DNA from: Halococcus sediminicola | GTDB lineage: Archaea; Halobacteriota; Halobacteria; Halobacteriales; Halococcaceae | Length of the DNA stretch: 64,000 bases | Direction of reading: 5' to 3' | Assembly (NCBI RefSeq): GCF_000755245.1 | Contig: NZ_BBMP01000007.1 | Coordinates: forward strand, 349,147 to 413,146 | Shown: piece after piece, positions 54,872 to 64,000 of the stretch | Layout: every line of letters starts with the position of its first letter | Position numbering within the stretch: the first letter of the stretch is position 1 | Position numbers and translations under genes: made by a program | Notes under the pieces: generated by a model | What the model was told of the DNA's origin: nothing | Database searches by the model: none | What the model saw: only the letters and a program-made list of their open reading frames with translations

Positions 54872-56374
54872 ATGACCCTCGACCTTACACGACGACGATT
54901 GCTCGCAGCCGCCGGGAGCGCGTCTCTCGGCGTGCTTGCCGGCTGTTCGTCTTCGTCATCGAACGCCGGCTCGTCCTCGACGACTACTTCGGCAACATCG
55001 AACGCCGACCCATCCAGCACGACGGCCGCCTCGCAAACGCCGGCCGTCCCGAAAGACGCCGACCAGCAGCGAACACTCACCGCCACGACCGGCCCGATTT
55101 CGCCCAACGGAACCGACCGCTCGAATCCCGCATGGCTCTACGACGGACAGACGCCCGGACCGGAACTGCGGGTCGCCGAGGGTGACGTGCTGCAAGTCGA
55201 CCTCGAAAACCAGCTTTCCGACCCGACCACCATACACTGGCACGGCATACCGCTCGCCAACCCGATGGACGGCGTGCCGGACGTCACGCAAGCGCCCGTC
55301 GACCCCGATAGATCGTTCACCTACACGTTCGAGGCAGCGCCGGCCGGGACGTACTTCTATCACAGTCACGTCGGGCTGCAGCTCGACCGCCACCTTATCG
55401 GCCCGCTCATCATCGAGGAGGAGTCGCCACACGTCGCGTTCGACCGCGACATCGTCGTGGTCTTCAACGATTACCTGCGGGGTGCCCCGCAACCAGAATC
55501 CGAATGGGCCGCTCAGGGCGGAGGCGGTATGGGTGGTGGAATGGGCGGAGGTATGGGTCGCAATCAGATGGGCGGTGGCATGGGTAACGGGATGAATATG
55601 GCCTCGCGGCCGGACTACGCGGGGCTGCTCGCAAACGGCCGCCTTCCCTCAAATCCATCGGAGTTTACCATCAAAAAGAGCGAACGACTCCGAGTCCGAT
55701 TCATCAATGCCAGCGGGGCGACGACGTTTCACGTCGGTCTCGGTGGCCATCGACTGAACATCACCCATGCCGATGGCCGGCCCGTCGAACCCGTCACGAC
55801 CGACTCCTTTTCGTTCGGCCCCGGCGAGCGCTACGATGCAGTCGTCGACGCGAACAATTCCGGAGCGTGGGCCATCGAGGCCCGGTCAGTCGATGGCGAC
55901 GAGCAACCGGCGACCGCGACGCTGCGATACGAGGGTGCGACCGGCACTCCACGCAAACCGTCGTTCGATGGAGGTCAACTCGGCTACGGCGACCTCCAGG
56001 CGGTCGAATCCATCGAGGGGCTACAGGGATCGCCCGACCGAACGTTCGACGTCACCCTCTCGGCGGGTCGCGGTCCGGGAACGTGGCTCATCAACGGCCA
56101 GCGATTTCCCGACGCGGACCCGTTTGCGGTGAAGGCTGGCGAGCACGTCCGAATACAGATGACCAACCGAAGCCCGGTGGTCCACCCGATGCATCTTCAT
56201 GGGCACTTCTTCCGCGTCGGCAACGCGCTCAAGGACACGGTAATGGTGCCGGGCCACATGGGCCGAGTCACGATTGACTTCCTCGCGGACAACCCCGGCA
56301 AGTGGCTGTTCCACTGTCACAACATCTACCATCTCGACGGCGGTATGGGACGTATCATCGAATACACCGGCTGA
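54872..56374 (+). CDS. multicopper oxidase (CueO-like), Tat lipoprotein
   Basis: 500 aa. Twin-arginine plus lipobox signal ('[19 protein letters not shown]'), three cupredoxin domains with copper sites 'HWHG', 'YHSHVG', 'HPMHLHGH' and '[12 protein letters not shown]'. Between domains a Met/Gly loop ('[16 protein letters not shown]' and on, about residues 215-245) resembles the Met-rich Cu(I)-binding insert of CueO, arguing for cuprous oxidase activity at the cell surface. ATG 54872 is 13 bases after the SHOCT gene. Confidence 0.93.
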   Translation: MTLDLTRRRLLAAAGSASLGVLAGCSSSSSNAGSSSTTTSATSNADPSSTTAASQTPAVPKDADQQRTLTATTGPISPNGTDRSNPAWLYDGQTPGPELRVAEGDVLQVDLENQLSDPTTIHWHGIPLANPMDGVPDVTQAPVDPDRSFTYTFEAAPAGTYFYHSHVGLQLDRHLIGPLIIEEESPHVAFDRDIVVVFNDYLRGAPQPESEWAAQGGGGMGGGMGGGMGRNQMGGGMGNGMNMASRPDYAGLLANGRLPSNPSEFTIKKSERLRVRFINASGATTFHVGLGGHRLNITHADGRPVEPVTTDSFSFGPGERYDAVVDANNSGAWAIEARSVDGDEQPATATLRYEGATGTPRKPSFDGGQLGYGDLQAVESIEGLQGSPDRTFDVTLSAGRGPGTWLINGQRFPDADPFAVKAGEHVRIQMTNRSPVVHPMHLHGHFFRVGNALKDTVMVPGHMGRVTIDFLADNPGKWLFHCHNIYHLDGGMGRIIEYTG

Positions 56375-56399
56375 ACACGAAAACAGGACACTACCTACT

Positions 56400-58475
56400 A
56401 TGAGCGAACATTCGACACGTGACGAGGCCGAACGAGGAAACGACCCCGCGACCACCGACACACCGCCGGCCCACCGGGGCGATAGCGGCGGTGACATCGC
56501 CCAGACCGACCACTCGGGCCACGAACAGCTGTTTCGCCGGCGCTTCTGGATATCGCTCGTGCTCTCGATTCCGGTCATCGTCTTCAGCGAATTCATCCAG
56601 GACGTTTTCAACTACACCGCGCCGGCCTTCCCCGGTAGTGAATGGATAACGCCGGTTCTCTCAGTGGTCGTCTTTGTCTATGGAGGCGTACCGTTCCTCT
56701 CGATGGCTCGCACGGAGTTCGAGAACCGAGAGCCGGGCATGATGATGCTCATCTCACTGGCGATCACCGTCGCGTTCGTCTACTCGCTGGCGAGCCTCGT
56801 CCTTCCGGGGACGACGCCGTTTTTCTGGGAGCTCGTGACGCTGATCGATATCATGCTGCTGGGCCACTGGATGGAGATGCGCTCGGTCCGGCAGGCCTCG
56901 GGCGCACTCGACGAACTCGCAAAGCTCATGCCCGACACCGCGGAGCGCGTCACCGAGGGCGGCGATACCGAGGAAGTTCCGATCGATGAGTTGACCGAGG
57001 ACGATGTCGTGCTCGTCCGTCCGGGCGCGAGCGTCCCCGCCGACGGCGAGGTCATTGAGGGCGAATCCTCAGTAGATGAATCGATGATTACTGGCGAGTC
57101 CCGCGCGGTCGGGAAGGAACCCGGCAACGAGGTCGTCGCTGGGACGGTCAATCAAGATGGCAGCCTTCGGGTGCGGGTGACGACGACAGGCGAGGAGACG
57201 ACGCTGGCGGGTATCATGCGCCTCGTCGACGAGGCCCAGCAGTCGAAATCCCGGACCCAACTGCTCGCCGACCGGGCGGCAGGCTGGCTGTTCTACGTCG
57301 CGCTGGGTGTTGCGGCTCTCACGCTGGTCGGCTGGGTTATCGCGACTGGCTTCGATATCATGGTCCTCGAACGCGTCGTCACCGTCCTCGTCATCGCGTG
57401 TCCACACGCGCTGGGGCTGGCGGTCCCGCTTGTGGTCGCCATCAACACCTCGACCGCGGCCCAAAACGGGATGCTCATCCGCGACCGCATCGCCATGGAA
57501 GAGTCCCGCAATCTCGATACGGTGATGTTCGACAAGACGGGAACGCTCACGAAAGGCGAACAGGGCGTCGTGGGTGTCGAAACGGCCGACGACTGGAACG
57601 AAGAGCGGGCGTTCGGCGTGGCCGCCGCTGTCGAGGGCGACTCCGAGCACATGATCGCCCGCGCCATTCGGAACGCGGCCGACGAGCGCGACGTCGACCG
57701 TCCAGGCGTCTCGGAGTTCGAGAACCTCCGCGGACTTGGTGTCCGCGCTACCGTGAATGAGACGACCGTGCATCTCGGCGGCCCGAACCTCCTCAGAAAG
57801 TTCGGCATCGAGCGGCCCGAATCCATCACGTCGTTCGCCGAAGAGGCTGGTGCGAACGCACAGACGGTCATCTATCTGGTTCGTGAGGAGACCGACGTGG
57901 TCGCCGCGTTCGCGCTCGCGGACGTGATCCGCGAAGAGAGCCACCAGACGATTCGGGCGCTCCACGAGATGGACATCGAGGTGGCGATGATCACCGGTGA
58001 TTCCGAGGACGTCGCGGCCGCCGTCTCGAAGGAACTCGACATCGATCAGTATTTCGCGGAGGTCCTCCCCGAAGAGAAAGACCGGATGGTCACGGAGTTG
58101 CAAGAGGAGGGAAAGATGGTTGCGATGGTCGGCGACGGCGTCAACGACGCGCCCGCGTTGACCCGCGCGGACGTCGGTATCGCCATCGGCTCGGGTACTG
58201 ACGTCGCCATCGAATCGGGCGACATCATCCTCGTCGAGAACAACCCGCTCGACGTGGTGCGACTCGTGCGCCTCTCGAAGGCGAGTTATCGAAAGATGCA
58301 GGAGAATCTCGTGTGGGCGACCGGCTACAACGTCTTCGCGCTCCCGCTGGCCGCGGGGGTACTCGCACCGATTGGTATCCTGCTTTCGCCCGCGGTCGGG
58401 GCGGTGCTCATGTCGCTGTCGACGATCATCGTCGCCATCAACGCACGCCGACTCCGTGGGGTAGACCTCTCGTGA
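56400..58475 (+). CDS. copB: P1B-3-type copper ATPase CopB
   Basis: 691 aa. No HMA domain; the N-terminus is acidic and has a few His ('DHSGHEQ'). Core: '[11 protein letters not shown]', intramembrane '[14 protein letters not shown]' (Cys-Pro-His, the CopB class), '[12 protein letters not shown]', '[11 protein letters not shown]' and '[11 protein letters not shown]'. CopB-type pumps carry Cu(II)/Cu(I) or silver and complement CopA. Its TGA overlaps the next gene's GTG by 4 bases. Confidence 0.93.
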   Translation: MSEHSTRDEAERGNDPATTDTPPAHRGDSGGDIAQTDHSGHEQLFRRRFWISLVLSIPVIVFSEFIQDVFNYTAPAFPGSEWITPVLSVVVFVYGGVPFLSMARTEFENREPGMMMLISLAITVAFVYSLASLVLPGTTPFFWELVTLIDIMLLGHWMEMRSVRQASGALDELAKLMPDTAERVTEGGDTEEVPIDELTEDDVVLVRPGASVPADGEVIEGESSVDESMITGESRAVGKEPGNEVVAGTVNQDGSLRVRVTTTGEETTLAGIMRLVDEAQQSKSRTQLLADRAAGWLFYVALGVAALTLVGWVIATGFDIMVLERVVTVLVIACPHALGLAVPLVVAINTSTAAQNGMLIRDRIAMEESRNLDTVMFDKTGTLTKGEQGVVGVETADDWNEERAFGVAAAVEGDSEHMIARAIRNAADERDVDRPGVSEFENLRGLGVRATVNETTVHLGGPNLLRKFGIERPESITSFAEEAGANAQTVIYLVREETDVVAAFALADVIREESHQTIRALHEMDIEVAMITGDSEDVAAAVSKELDIDQYFAEVLPEEKDRMVTELQEEGKMVAMVGDGVNDAPALTRADVGIAIGSGTDVAIESGDIILVENNPLDVVRLVRLSKASYRKMQENLVWATGYNVFALPLAAGVLAPIGILLSPAVGAVLMSLSTIIVAINARRLRGVDLS

Positions 58476-59131
58476 GCGAGCGCGGTCAATCCATCTACAA
58501 TTGGTGGAGCCGTCACGAACGCCTGTTCAGTCGCCTCTACGACGTCGGCTTCCTCGGTCGTAAGACCGAACTCCGCGAGCGGGCGGTGGAGGCGCTCAAC
58601 CTCGATTCCGGCGAGCGCGTGCTGGAACTCGACTGTGGGCCGGGCAACTCCTTCGACACGCTTCGTACTCGCGTAGGGGGTCGCGGAAATATTGTCGGCG
58701 TGGACTACACCCACGGAATGGTAGAGCGCGCCGCTGAACGAGTTCAGAAGGCAGGCTGGAAGAACGTTTACCCAATACGTGGCGATTCAGGCCACCCCGG
58801 CGTCGATGACGAGGCATTCGATGCTGTCTATGCCTCGATGACGCTAAGTGCAATGGCGAATCCAGTGGGCGCGCTCGATGCAGCGTATCGAGCACTCCGC
58901 CCCGGTGGTCGGATCGTCGTCCTCGACGCACAGCCGTTTCAGGCGTTTCCGTGGACGCTCCTCAACCCCGTAATCGTCCCGCTTTCAAAGTATGCGACGA
59001 ACTGGTTTCCCGAGGCGAACGTTCCGGAGGCGCTCGACGCTCGATTCGGCGCGACAAGGGTAACTGCGTTCAACGGCGGAACGATTTTCATCGCCGCTGC
59101 ACGAAAACCGGAACAGAACGACGATCGATAG
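58472..59131 (+). CDS. class I SAM-dependent methyltransferase, coupled to copB
   Basis: 219 aa. Motif I '[15 protein letters not shown]' (usual Glu-x-Gly-x-Gly form altered to D-C-G-P-G), '[18 protein letters not shown]' and '[14 protein letters not shown]' define a UbiE/menG-like fold. The GTG start overlaps the copB stop (GTGA), so it is made with CopB. What it methylates is unknown; a quinone, thiol or metal-related small molecule are options. Confidence 0.85.
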   Translation: MSERGQSIYNWWSRHERLFSRLYDVGFLGRKTELRERAVEALNLDSGERVLELDCGPGNSFDTLRTRVGGRGNIVGVDYTHGMVERAAERVQKAGWKNVYPIRGDSGHPGVDDEAFDAVYASMTLSAMANPVGALDAAYRALRPGGRIVVLDAQPFQAFPWTLLNPVIVPLSKYATNWFPEANVPEALDARFGATRVTAFNGGTIFIAAARKPEQNDDR

Positions 59132-59180
59132 TGGAATTACCCAACCAATCGGTAATCAAGGACCCGATAGTAACTTTCCT

Positions 59181-59720
59181 ATGAACCAGAGTGATGTTCG
59201 CATGCGGGCAGCGACGAGGTTCACCACCGATGTGGGGATCTCTGTGGGAGGACTTCTGTGTCTCCCCTCGTTTCTGCGTGATATTAGCCACGTGCATGTT
59301 CTGTGGCCTGCTGTCAGTGTTCTCGGAGCGGTTGCACTCACGGCCGTGGTCTGGCTGACTGTCCATTTCGCCTCACCATCGGTATCCAGAGGGGCTGGCT
59401 GGACGGGTATGTTCATCGTATTCGGACAGGCGCTCGACGCTGTTTCGACAGCGGTCGGCGTCGATGTGCTCTCGGTCTCCGAGCAGGTACCGCTTTCACG
59501 AGCGGTTTTGGACCTCGCTGCGACGCTTCCCACCGCATCGATAATTGGTGTCGGGTGGCTCTTCGTCGTCATCAAACTGAGTCTCGCAACGGGTCTGGTA
59601 TGGGTGGTTGCCACCGATACTGAAACGACGCCGCTCGGGACGCGGCTTCTCTTTCTCGTAGCGGGCTTTGCCGGACTCGTTCCCGGAATTCGAAATCTCG
59701 TCCTCTACACGATAGCGTGA
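59181..59720 (+). CDS. DUF63-family membrane protein
   Basis: 179 aa, about five helices. 'FIVFGQALDAVSTAVGVDVL' and 'SIIGVGWLFVVIKLSLATGL' and the 'GLVPGIRNLVLYTIA' ending are DUF63 marks. The typical DUF63 protein is longer (around 270-300 aa), so this is a short version that may lack N-terminal helices. Function unknown. Confidence 0.75.
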   Translation: MNQSDVRMRAATRFTTDVGISVGGLLCLPSFLRDISHVHVLWPAVSVLGAVALTAVVWLTVHFASPSVSRGAGWTGMFIVFGQALDAVSTAVGVDVLSVSEQVPLSRAVLDLAATLPTASIIGVGWLFVVIKLSLATGLVWVVATDTETTPLGTRLLFLVAGFAGLVPGIRNLVLYTIA

Positions 59721-59835
59721 TGATACAACACTTCACCACTGACGATCTCTCCGACTTCGGAGCGACGAGTCGAAGTAACGTCCTTCCCACTCACCACTCT
59801 CAAAACTACATATTCTCCCTCTCCAAGTCCCATCC

Positions 59836-60471
59836 ATGAAACGACGTGTATTCCTCACTGGATCCATAGCGGCTCTGGCTTCCCTCGCAGGTTGTAGTGG
59901 TGGTCCACTACGTGGCTCGAACGATAGCCCGACAACAGCAAGCAGATCCAGCGATCAACCGACTCGGAAAAATTCAACTGAGACGCCAGACTCACCGATA
60001 GGGCTGCCACGAGCTGAGATCACCACTACTGAACCGGAGTCCACAACTATCCCTCAGTGGGAGACTGGAGCCGCTTGCGGTGGTGTGAACGAAATCTCGT
60101 TCTATGCGCTCGGCGAGATAGGCAGCACGATTTGGCGTCCGAATACCGTGTGGGTCGATCTCGACCGGAGTGATAGCGCACGGGTTCACTTGGTCGTCCT
60201 CGAAGGCGATACCGTTCTCGGGATGACTCGGGCCGAAGCTCCCACCGACAACGGGGCGTTCTCGGATGGGTATCCGATTGTTCTCAGGACCACGCTTTCA
60301 GGAGAACACACGATTCGTGTGGTTGCATACCCAGCAACGAAAACGAACGCTCAGTTCAGGCTTGACGAGGCGGCCCCTTATCAGTACGAAGACGAGGTTG
60401 TTCGAACCGAGTCGATAGCGGTCGATCTCAGCAGATTCGCCGGACGCACTCCGCCGTCTGAGACCGAGTAA
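59836..60471 (+). CDS. Tat lipoprotein of unknown function
   Basis: 211 aa. Signal 'KRRVFLTGSIAALASLAGCS' combines a twin-arginine motif with a lipobox Cys near residue 20, then a 50-residue Ser/Thr/Pro linker typical of haloarchaeal surface lipoproteins, then a beta-rich domain ('YALGEIGSTIWRPNTVWVDL', 'RVHLVVLEGDTVLGMTR'). One further Cys only. Unknown partner. Confidence 0.75.
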   Translation: MKRRVFLTGSIAALASLAGCSGGPLRGSNDSPTTASRSSDQPTRKNSTETPDSPIGLPRAEITTTEPESTTIPQWETGAACGGVNEISFYALGEIGSTIWRPNTVWVDLDRSDSARVHLVVLEGDTVLGMTRAEAPTDNGAFSDGYPIVLRTTLSGEHTIRVVAYPATKTNAQFRLDEAAPYQYEDEVVRTESIAVDLSRFAGRTPPSETE

Positions 60472-60576
60472 GTAGTTCCCAGTTCGTCGTCCCTACCTGC
60501 GTCGGCCGAACAGCCGTCCGGTTTTAGGCTCGAAAATCGAGGAAGCAATCGCTCTGGGTTCGCTGTGGTCATACCG

Positions 60577-61953
60577 TCACCACATAACTCGTCGCGCGAG
60601 CACGTAAATCAGGATCGACACGATGAACGTCCCGATGAGCGACTCCGCCATTGCGATTCCTTTCGAATACCCGAGTGGAATCCAGTCTCCGTAGCCAAGT
60701 GTTGTGAATGTGACGACACTGAAGTAGAAGCTCTCTGCGAGAACTGAGAGCAGGTTCCCGAGACCCGTGATCGTCAGGAGATCGAGCGAGCCACCCGTTG
60801 CATACGTGAGGACAGCTCCCGAACTTGGCCGCCGCAACCCACCAACCACGGAGAGAGGATAGAGCAGCGTACTGAGAACGATCACCGCGAGTGCAGTATA
60901 GACCACGTTCCAGATTCCCTCCCCGTACTGCATCACCCAACGTGCACCTTCGGCTTTCGCCCAGCGGAGGTACTGCCCTCTCGCCCGAACCTGCCGCCGC
61001 TGGGTGTCGTGCTGACGAACATAGTAGTCGCTCGCCTGCTGGTTCAGCTTGTTCTCCCGCGAAATAGTTTGCAGGGCGCCGTACGTCCAGATCGCTTTAT
61101 CCAGCAGATCGACATCTCCATCGGTGACGACTGTCCTGAGCGACGTCCCCTCGGGAACCATCTGTTCGTAGCTACAGACTCCATCGAGGGTCGTCCGGTG
61201 GTCGATCCGGCAGTTATCGTGGACGGTACCATAGAAATGAACTCCAGTAAGGTCCGCACCGCGGAGGTCGGTCCGGATCATCGCTGCGTACTCCAAATTC
61301 GCCTCCGAGAGGTCAGTTTTGACCAAGAGCGTCTCCTTGAGCGTTGCATCGACGAAGCGCGCCTCGCAGAGCCTTGCCCTCCTAAGAGTCGTGTTGCTAA
61401 GGGTGGCATCCGTGAAGTCCGCCTCCGAGAGATCGGCTTCCTCGAAACGTGCGTGCGAAAGATCGGCACCGACGAGCGTCGCGTCAACGAGGGTCGCCTC
61501 CGCACCGCTGACGTGTGAGAAATCCGCTCTATCGAGCGTCGCACCATCTATACAAGCGGCGTCGAGAACACTATCCGAGAGATCACAGCCGATACAGTTT
61601 GCCCCAGAGAAATCAGCCCGACTACAGTCGATGTTCTGGAGGTTCGCGTTCGTCAGGCAGGCATTCCGGAGTGTACAGTCCGCGAACGAAACATTCGAAT
61701 CTATCGATGCATTTCGGAGATACGCCCCGTCCAACCGCTCTGGGTAGTCGGTACGAGCCGCGGCGAGCACACTCGGGGGCTTGTTTGCTCGCTCGGCGTG
61801 CCAGACACAGCGGCCAGTGTCCTGCCATGACGGCCGCCAGCAACTGTACGCACCGATAGCCTCGGAGTCGCCCTCAAACGAATACCCACAGCGCCCCCCT
61901 GGAATGGACGATCCCTCGTCAGTCGAAGTAATCATCATACCACTATTATTCAT
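60577..61953 (-). CDS. pentapeptide-repeat protein fused to a two-helix ion channel pore
   Basis: 458 aa. Residues about 75-260 are tandem A(D/N)LxX repeats ('ADFSGANCIGCDLSDSVLD', 'ADLSHARFEEADLSEADFTD'), forming a right-handed beta helix. The C-terminal 110 residues are a KcsA/Kch-type pore: helix 'VVYTALAVIVLSTLLYPLSV', filter 'TTLGYGDW', helix 'LIGTFIVSILIYVLARRV'. The N-terminus has Cys/Trp/His ('CGYSF', 'SCWRPSW', 'CVWH'), maybe a metal site. A potassium channel with an unusual cytoplasmic domain is inferred. ATG 61953 chosen; GTG 61956 adjoins it. Confidence 0.85.
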   Translation of the reverse strand: MNNSGMMITSTDEGSSIPGGRCGYSFEGDSEAIGAYSCWRPSWQDTGRCVWHAERANKPPSVLAAARTDYPERLDGAYLRNASIDSNVSFADCTLRNACLTNANLQNIDCSRADFSGANCIGCDLSDSVLDAACIDGATLDRADFSHVSGAEATLVDATLVGADLSHARFEEADLSEADFTDATLSNTTLRRARLCEARFVDATLKETLLVKTDLSEANLEYAAMIRTDLRGADLTGVHFYGTVHDNCRIDHRTTLDGVCSYEQMVPEGTSLRTVVTDGDVDLLDKAIWTYGALQTISRENKLNQQASDYYVRQHDTQRRQVRARGQYLRWAKAEGARWVMQYGEGIWNVVYTALAVIVLSTLLYPLSVVGGLRRPSSGAVLTYATGGSLDLLTITGLGNLLSVLAESFYFSVVTFTTLGYGDWIPLGYSKGIAMAESLIGTFIVSILIYVLARRVMW

Positions 61954-62118
61954 CACTACTTCCCCAGCCGAACAGCACTTGGTCCATCGCGTATCACGGA
62001 GCGATCTTTTTCCGTTTGGGAAGCCGTCTACGAGGCATTTCCGATAATGAATTCATCGATGGCATACCCTGTTTCGGTTAGTCCGAATTCCATGAAAACC
62101 ACTCATGGAGACCATTCT

Positions 62119-62138
62119 ATTGCCGGAAAAACGGCAAT
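62119..62138. other. perfect hairpin downstream of DUF326 gene
   Basis: ATTGCCG-GAAAAA-CGGCAAT is a 7-bp stem with a 6-base loop, 52 bases after the DUF326 stop. It lacks a T tract after the stem on the minus strand, so it could be a processing signal, weak terminator or operator. The rest of 61954-62189 is empty. Confidence 0.35.
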
Positions 62139-62189
62139 TCGCATACTACTGTCCTGCGTCGAGGGCCTGCTGGGTCGTGTAGACCGTCC

Positions 62190-62525
62190 TCAGGCCATCG
62201 CCCGGCAGCTCTCGGCACACCGGGGCAGGATTTCGGCGCAGGCCTGACAGTGGTCGTGGTCGTGCTGTTCGCACTCCTCGGCGCACGCCTCGCAGGCGTC
62301 GGCACAGGCCTCGGCGAGCTGCGAGTTGAACTCTGAATCGCGGGTACACATGCGCGCACACAGCGACGCGAGGTCGGCGACGTCCCGGCAGAGCCGGAGA
62401 CACCGCGCCATGTCCTCGCTACCGGCACACTCGTCGGCACACCACTCACAGGCCTGCGCGGCGGTGAGACAGCTGTCCAAACACGATTCGGTTTCCTTGT
62501 CCAGATTCAGTTGGCTCGATGCCAT
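62190..62525 (-). CDS. four-helix-bundle copper-binding protein (DUF326)
   Basis: 111 aa with fifteen Cys spaced as in DUF326/Csp copper-storage proteins: 'SCLDSCLTAAQACEWCADEC', 'RCLRLCRDVADLASLCARMC', 'ACADACEACAEECEQHDHDH', 'CQACAEILPRCAESC'. Such bundles hold many Cu(I) ions in the core. Cytoplasmic (no signal), so it would act as a copper sink. It sits 3 kb from the copB end, apart from the main cluster. Confidence 0.9.
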   Translation of the reverse strand: MASSQLNLDKETESCLDSCLTAAQACEWCADECAGSEDMARCLRLCRDVADLASLCARMCTRDSEFNSQLAEACADACEACAEECEQHDHDHCQACAEILPRCAESCRAMA

Positions 62526-62760
62526 TGCATACTAACTAACGAGATCCTCCTTTTCTTCGGTGTCGCCTAACAGAATCCCAATGGAGGTGGTTGAGATTCG
62601 AACACCGAGCGCAGGAACGAGCGTCGGACGAAAACCGGCACGGACGCTCGCTATCAGGGCGTAACTGCGGCGACGTACGACAACATTCCTTCAACAAACA
62701 GGGTTTGGTCTGTACTCCGTCCGTTCCTAGGATGTGGAGGTCCCCGTCGGAGCGTCGAAG

Positions 62761-62967
62761 CTACTCACACCCCCAGTTGTAGCCGGCGAGCAGGGTGATA
62801 AGCGCACCGACGATCACATCGCTCCAGAGGTCGGCGGTCGGTGCGTTCCAGAGGAATGGAGCAACGACCAGCCAGAGACCCAGCAGTACGTTCGTACTCG
62901 CAAGCAGCTTGATACTCTGACTCACTGTACTCGATTCCGCTCTACTCGTCGGTTCTGTTACGCTCAT
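62761..62967 (-). CDS. SPW-repeat small membrane protein
   Basis: 68 aa with two helices and the SPW-type pattern 'LLGLWLVVAPFLWNAPTADL' followed by 'WSDVIVGALITLLAGYNW'. One repeat only, where longer relatives have two. ATG 62967 ('MSVTEPTSRAES'). Function unknown. The flanking gaps 62526-62760 and 62968-63213 show no convincing gene. Confidence 0.75.
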   Translation of the reverse strand: MSVTEPTSRAESSTVSQSIKLLASTNVLLGLWLVVAPFLWNAPTADLWSDVIVGALITLLAGYNWGCE

Positions 62968-63213
62968 ACTGCACCCGTGGCTTACTGCTGTTGTTTTTCC
63001 GTCCTTTCGCCTAGCAGAGGTCAAAAGCACTCCGTCTCGATTTCACATGGGAGGAAGCGTTCGACCCAGCAAATCGAAGAGCATTCGATACCACAGCGGT
63101 GCGACGACCATCCACGCGACTGTGCCGGCCGATGAGTATGTCGAAACGACGGGGCCGCGGGTTTCGAATCGTAACCAGAAACCGAATAAACGATGGGTTC
63201 GTATGGTATTCCG

Positions 63214-63972
63214 ATGAGTGAAATACCGATAGCTCCGGTAGCGTCGGCACTCTCGATCGATGCACCACCCGCGGCCACCGGCATCATCAAGACGATTGAA
63301 CGGGCCTTCGAACCCGCACGCGAGGTGCTGGTACCGATTCTCTCGAACCCGACCGTGCTCGCCGTCTGGGCGATCATCGTCCTGCTCTCGCTCGGCGTGC
63401 TCTGGTGGGACCTCCGGGAGAACAACGAGGTCATCGGCTCGATGATGAAGTTCGTCTGGACGCTGACGGTGGCCTACTCGGGACCGCTCGGTCTCGCCGT
63501 CTATTGGTACACTGGGAGAACACAGATCGACTACGACTCGCTCTGGAAACGTGGCTTTCGCTCGACCTCGCACTGTTATTCGGGCTGTGGCGCGGGCGAA
63601 ATCGTCGGCATCACGCTTGCGCAGGGATTGCTGGGGTGGGGACTCGTGGCCGTCGCCGGCGTCACGTTTGCCCTCGCCTATCTCTTCGGGTTCGCGCTCA
63701 CGATTGGCCCGCTCATGCAGGACGGCGTCGGGTTCAAAGAGGCCGTGACCGACGCCCTCTGGAGCGAGACGCCCTCCATCACGTTGATGGAGATCGCCGC
63801 CATCGGCACGGACCTGCTGCTGGCGAGCGAGGCGCTGATAACCGACGTACTCTTTTGGCTGGCACTTGCGTTCTCGCTGTCGATTGGCTTCCTCGTCGCG
63901 TGGCCGGTGAACGTCGGTCTCGTGAACTTCGGCGTCAAAGAGGGGATGAGCGACCCCTCACAGATGGACTGA
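63214..63972 (+). CDS. DUF4396 family membrane protein
   Basis: 252 aa, five or six helices. The 'STSHCYSGCGAGEIVGITLA' segment with His, Cys and Cys is the DUF4396 mark, where Cys/His may bind copper; the 'FLVAWPVNVGLVNFGVKEGM' ending is also typical. DUF4396 proteins often sit with copper genes. Start ATG 63214 is 27 bases from a TATA-like GAATAAAC (63183-63190). Confidence 0.85.
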   Translation: MSEIPIAPVASALSIDAPPAATGIIKTIERAFEPAREVLVPILSNPTVLAVWAIIVLLSLGVLWWDLRENNEVIGSMMKFVWTLTVAYSGPLGLAVYWYTGRTQIDYDSLWKRGFRSTSHCYSGCGAGEIVGITLAQGLLGWGLVAVAGVTFALAYLFGFALTIGPLMQDGVGFKEAVTDALWSETPSITLMEIAAIGTDLLLASEALITDVLFWLALAFSLSIGFLVAWPVNVGLVNFGVKEGMSDPSQMD

Positions 63973-64000
63973 GTTCCGAAACCGAACCGCCTAACCACCC

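Noticed and set aside
62585..62625. GGTTGAGATTCGAACACCGAGC as a tRNA T-arm
   Set aside because: Resembles a reversed T-loop, but no acceptor, anticodon or D arm can be folded around it.
63043..63168. Minus-strand frame with 'TVAWMVVAPLWYRMLFDLLG'
   Set aside because: Hydrophobic and followed by a stop, but with no convincing start codon or promoter; the open frame continues into the DUF4396 gene antisense.
1..64000. CRISPR arrays, rRNA genes and replication origins
   Set aside because: No regularly spaced direct repeats, no rRNA-like segments and no Orc/Cdc6 gene with origin repeats were seen.

Overview
The window looks like haloarchaeal (class Halobacteria) chromosome. The evidence is high GC, strongly acidic predicted proteins, archaeal information-processing genes (ribosomal protein L15e, an mre11-rad50-nurA-herA operon, an archaeal eIF2B-like protein), twin-arginine signals on most exported proteins, and many starts lying about 27 bases from a TATA-like box with no room for a leader or Shine-Dalgarno site. 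I cannot fix the genus from sequence alone.

Region 1 (1-33.6 kb) is ordinary core chromosome. It holds a PUA-domain RNA-binding protein, two short-chain dehydrogenases, a PfkB-type sugar kinase, overlapping mutS-mutL, a DsbA/FrnE-like oxidoreductase, L15e, corA, an FMN reductase, mutY and an eIF2B homologue. Next comes a tightly coupled five-gene DNA-end-processing operon: mre11, rad50, nurA, an unassigned HAS-barrel-like gene and herA, all joined by 1-4 base overlaps. A lower-GC HsdR-N-type nuclease, tRNA-Val(CAC), a PduO-type cobalamin adenosyltransferase, an enolase-superfamily protein, an MgtC/DUF4010 membrane protein, a zinc-type dehydrogenase, a secreted deacetylase with a duplicated N-terminal domain, a Tat-exported alkaline phosphatase and an MFS transporter follow.

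Region 2 (33.7-50.4 kb) is a decayed, AT-richer genomic island. A 79-bp sequence occurs at 33704-33782 and, inverted with one mismatch, at 47246-47324. Between the copies lie intact cargo genes (a CPBP protein lacking catalytic residues, DUF3891, an old-yellow-enzyme flavoprotein, GH15 glucosidase, HTH_10 regulator, Zn/Cd-type P-type ATPase) and many broken ones: a membrane permease-like gene, an ACR3-like arsenite carrier with one in-frame TAG, an IS4-type transposase fragment, a GNAT acetyltransferase and a small frameshifted gene. A second, degraded GH15 gene and a frameshifted HTH gene lie just outside the right copy. A perfect 8-bp inverted repeat before the Zn/Cd ATPase is a good operator candidate.

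Region 3 (50.4-64 kb) is a high-GC copper-resistance block. It contains CopA, an AsnC/Lrp-type regulator with a TRASH metal-binding domain divergent from a CopZ chaperone, a DUF302 protein, a SHOCT membrane protein, a CueO-like multicopper oxidase with a Met-rich loop, a CopB-type (CPH) ATPase and a translationally coupled methyltransferase. Further on are a DUF63 membrane protein, a lipoprotein, a pentapeptide-repeat protein fused to a potassium-type pore, a Cys-rich four-helix copper-binding protein (DUF326), an SPW-repeat protein and a DUF4396 membrane protein. Together this suggests chaperoning and sensing of Cu(I), export by two ATPases, extracellular oxidation and cytoplasmic sequestration.
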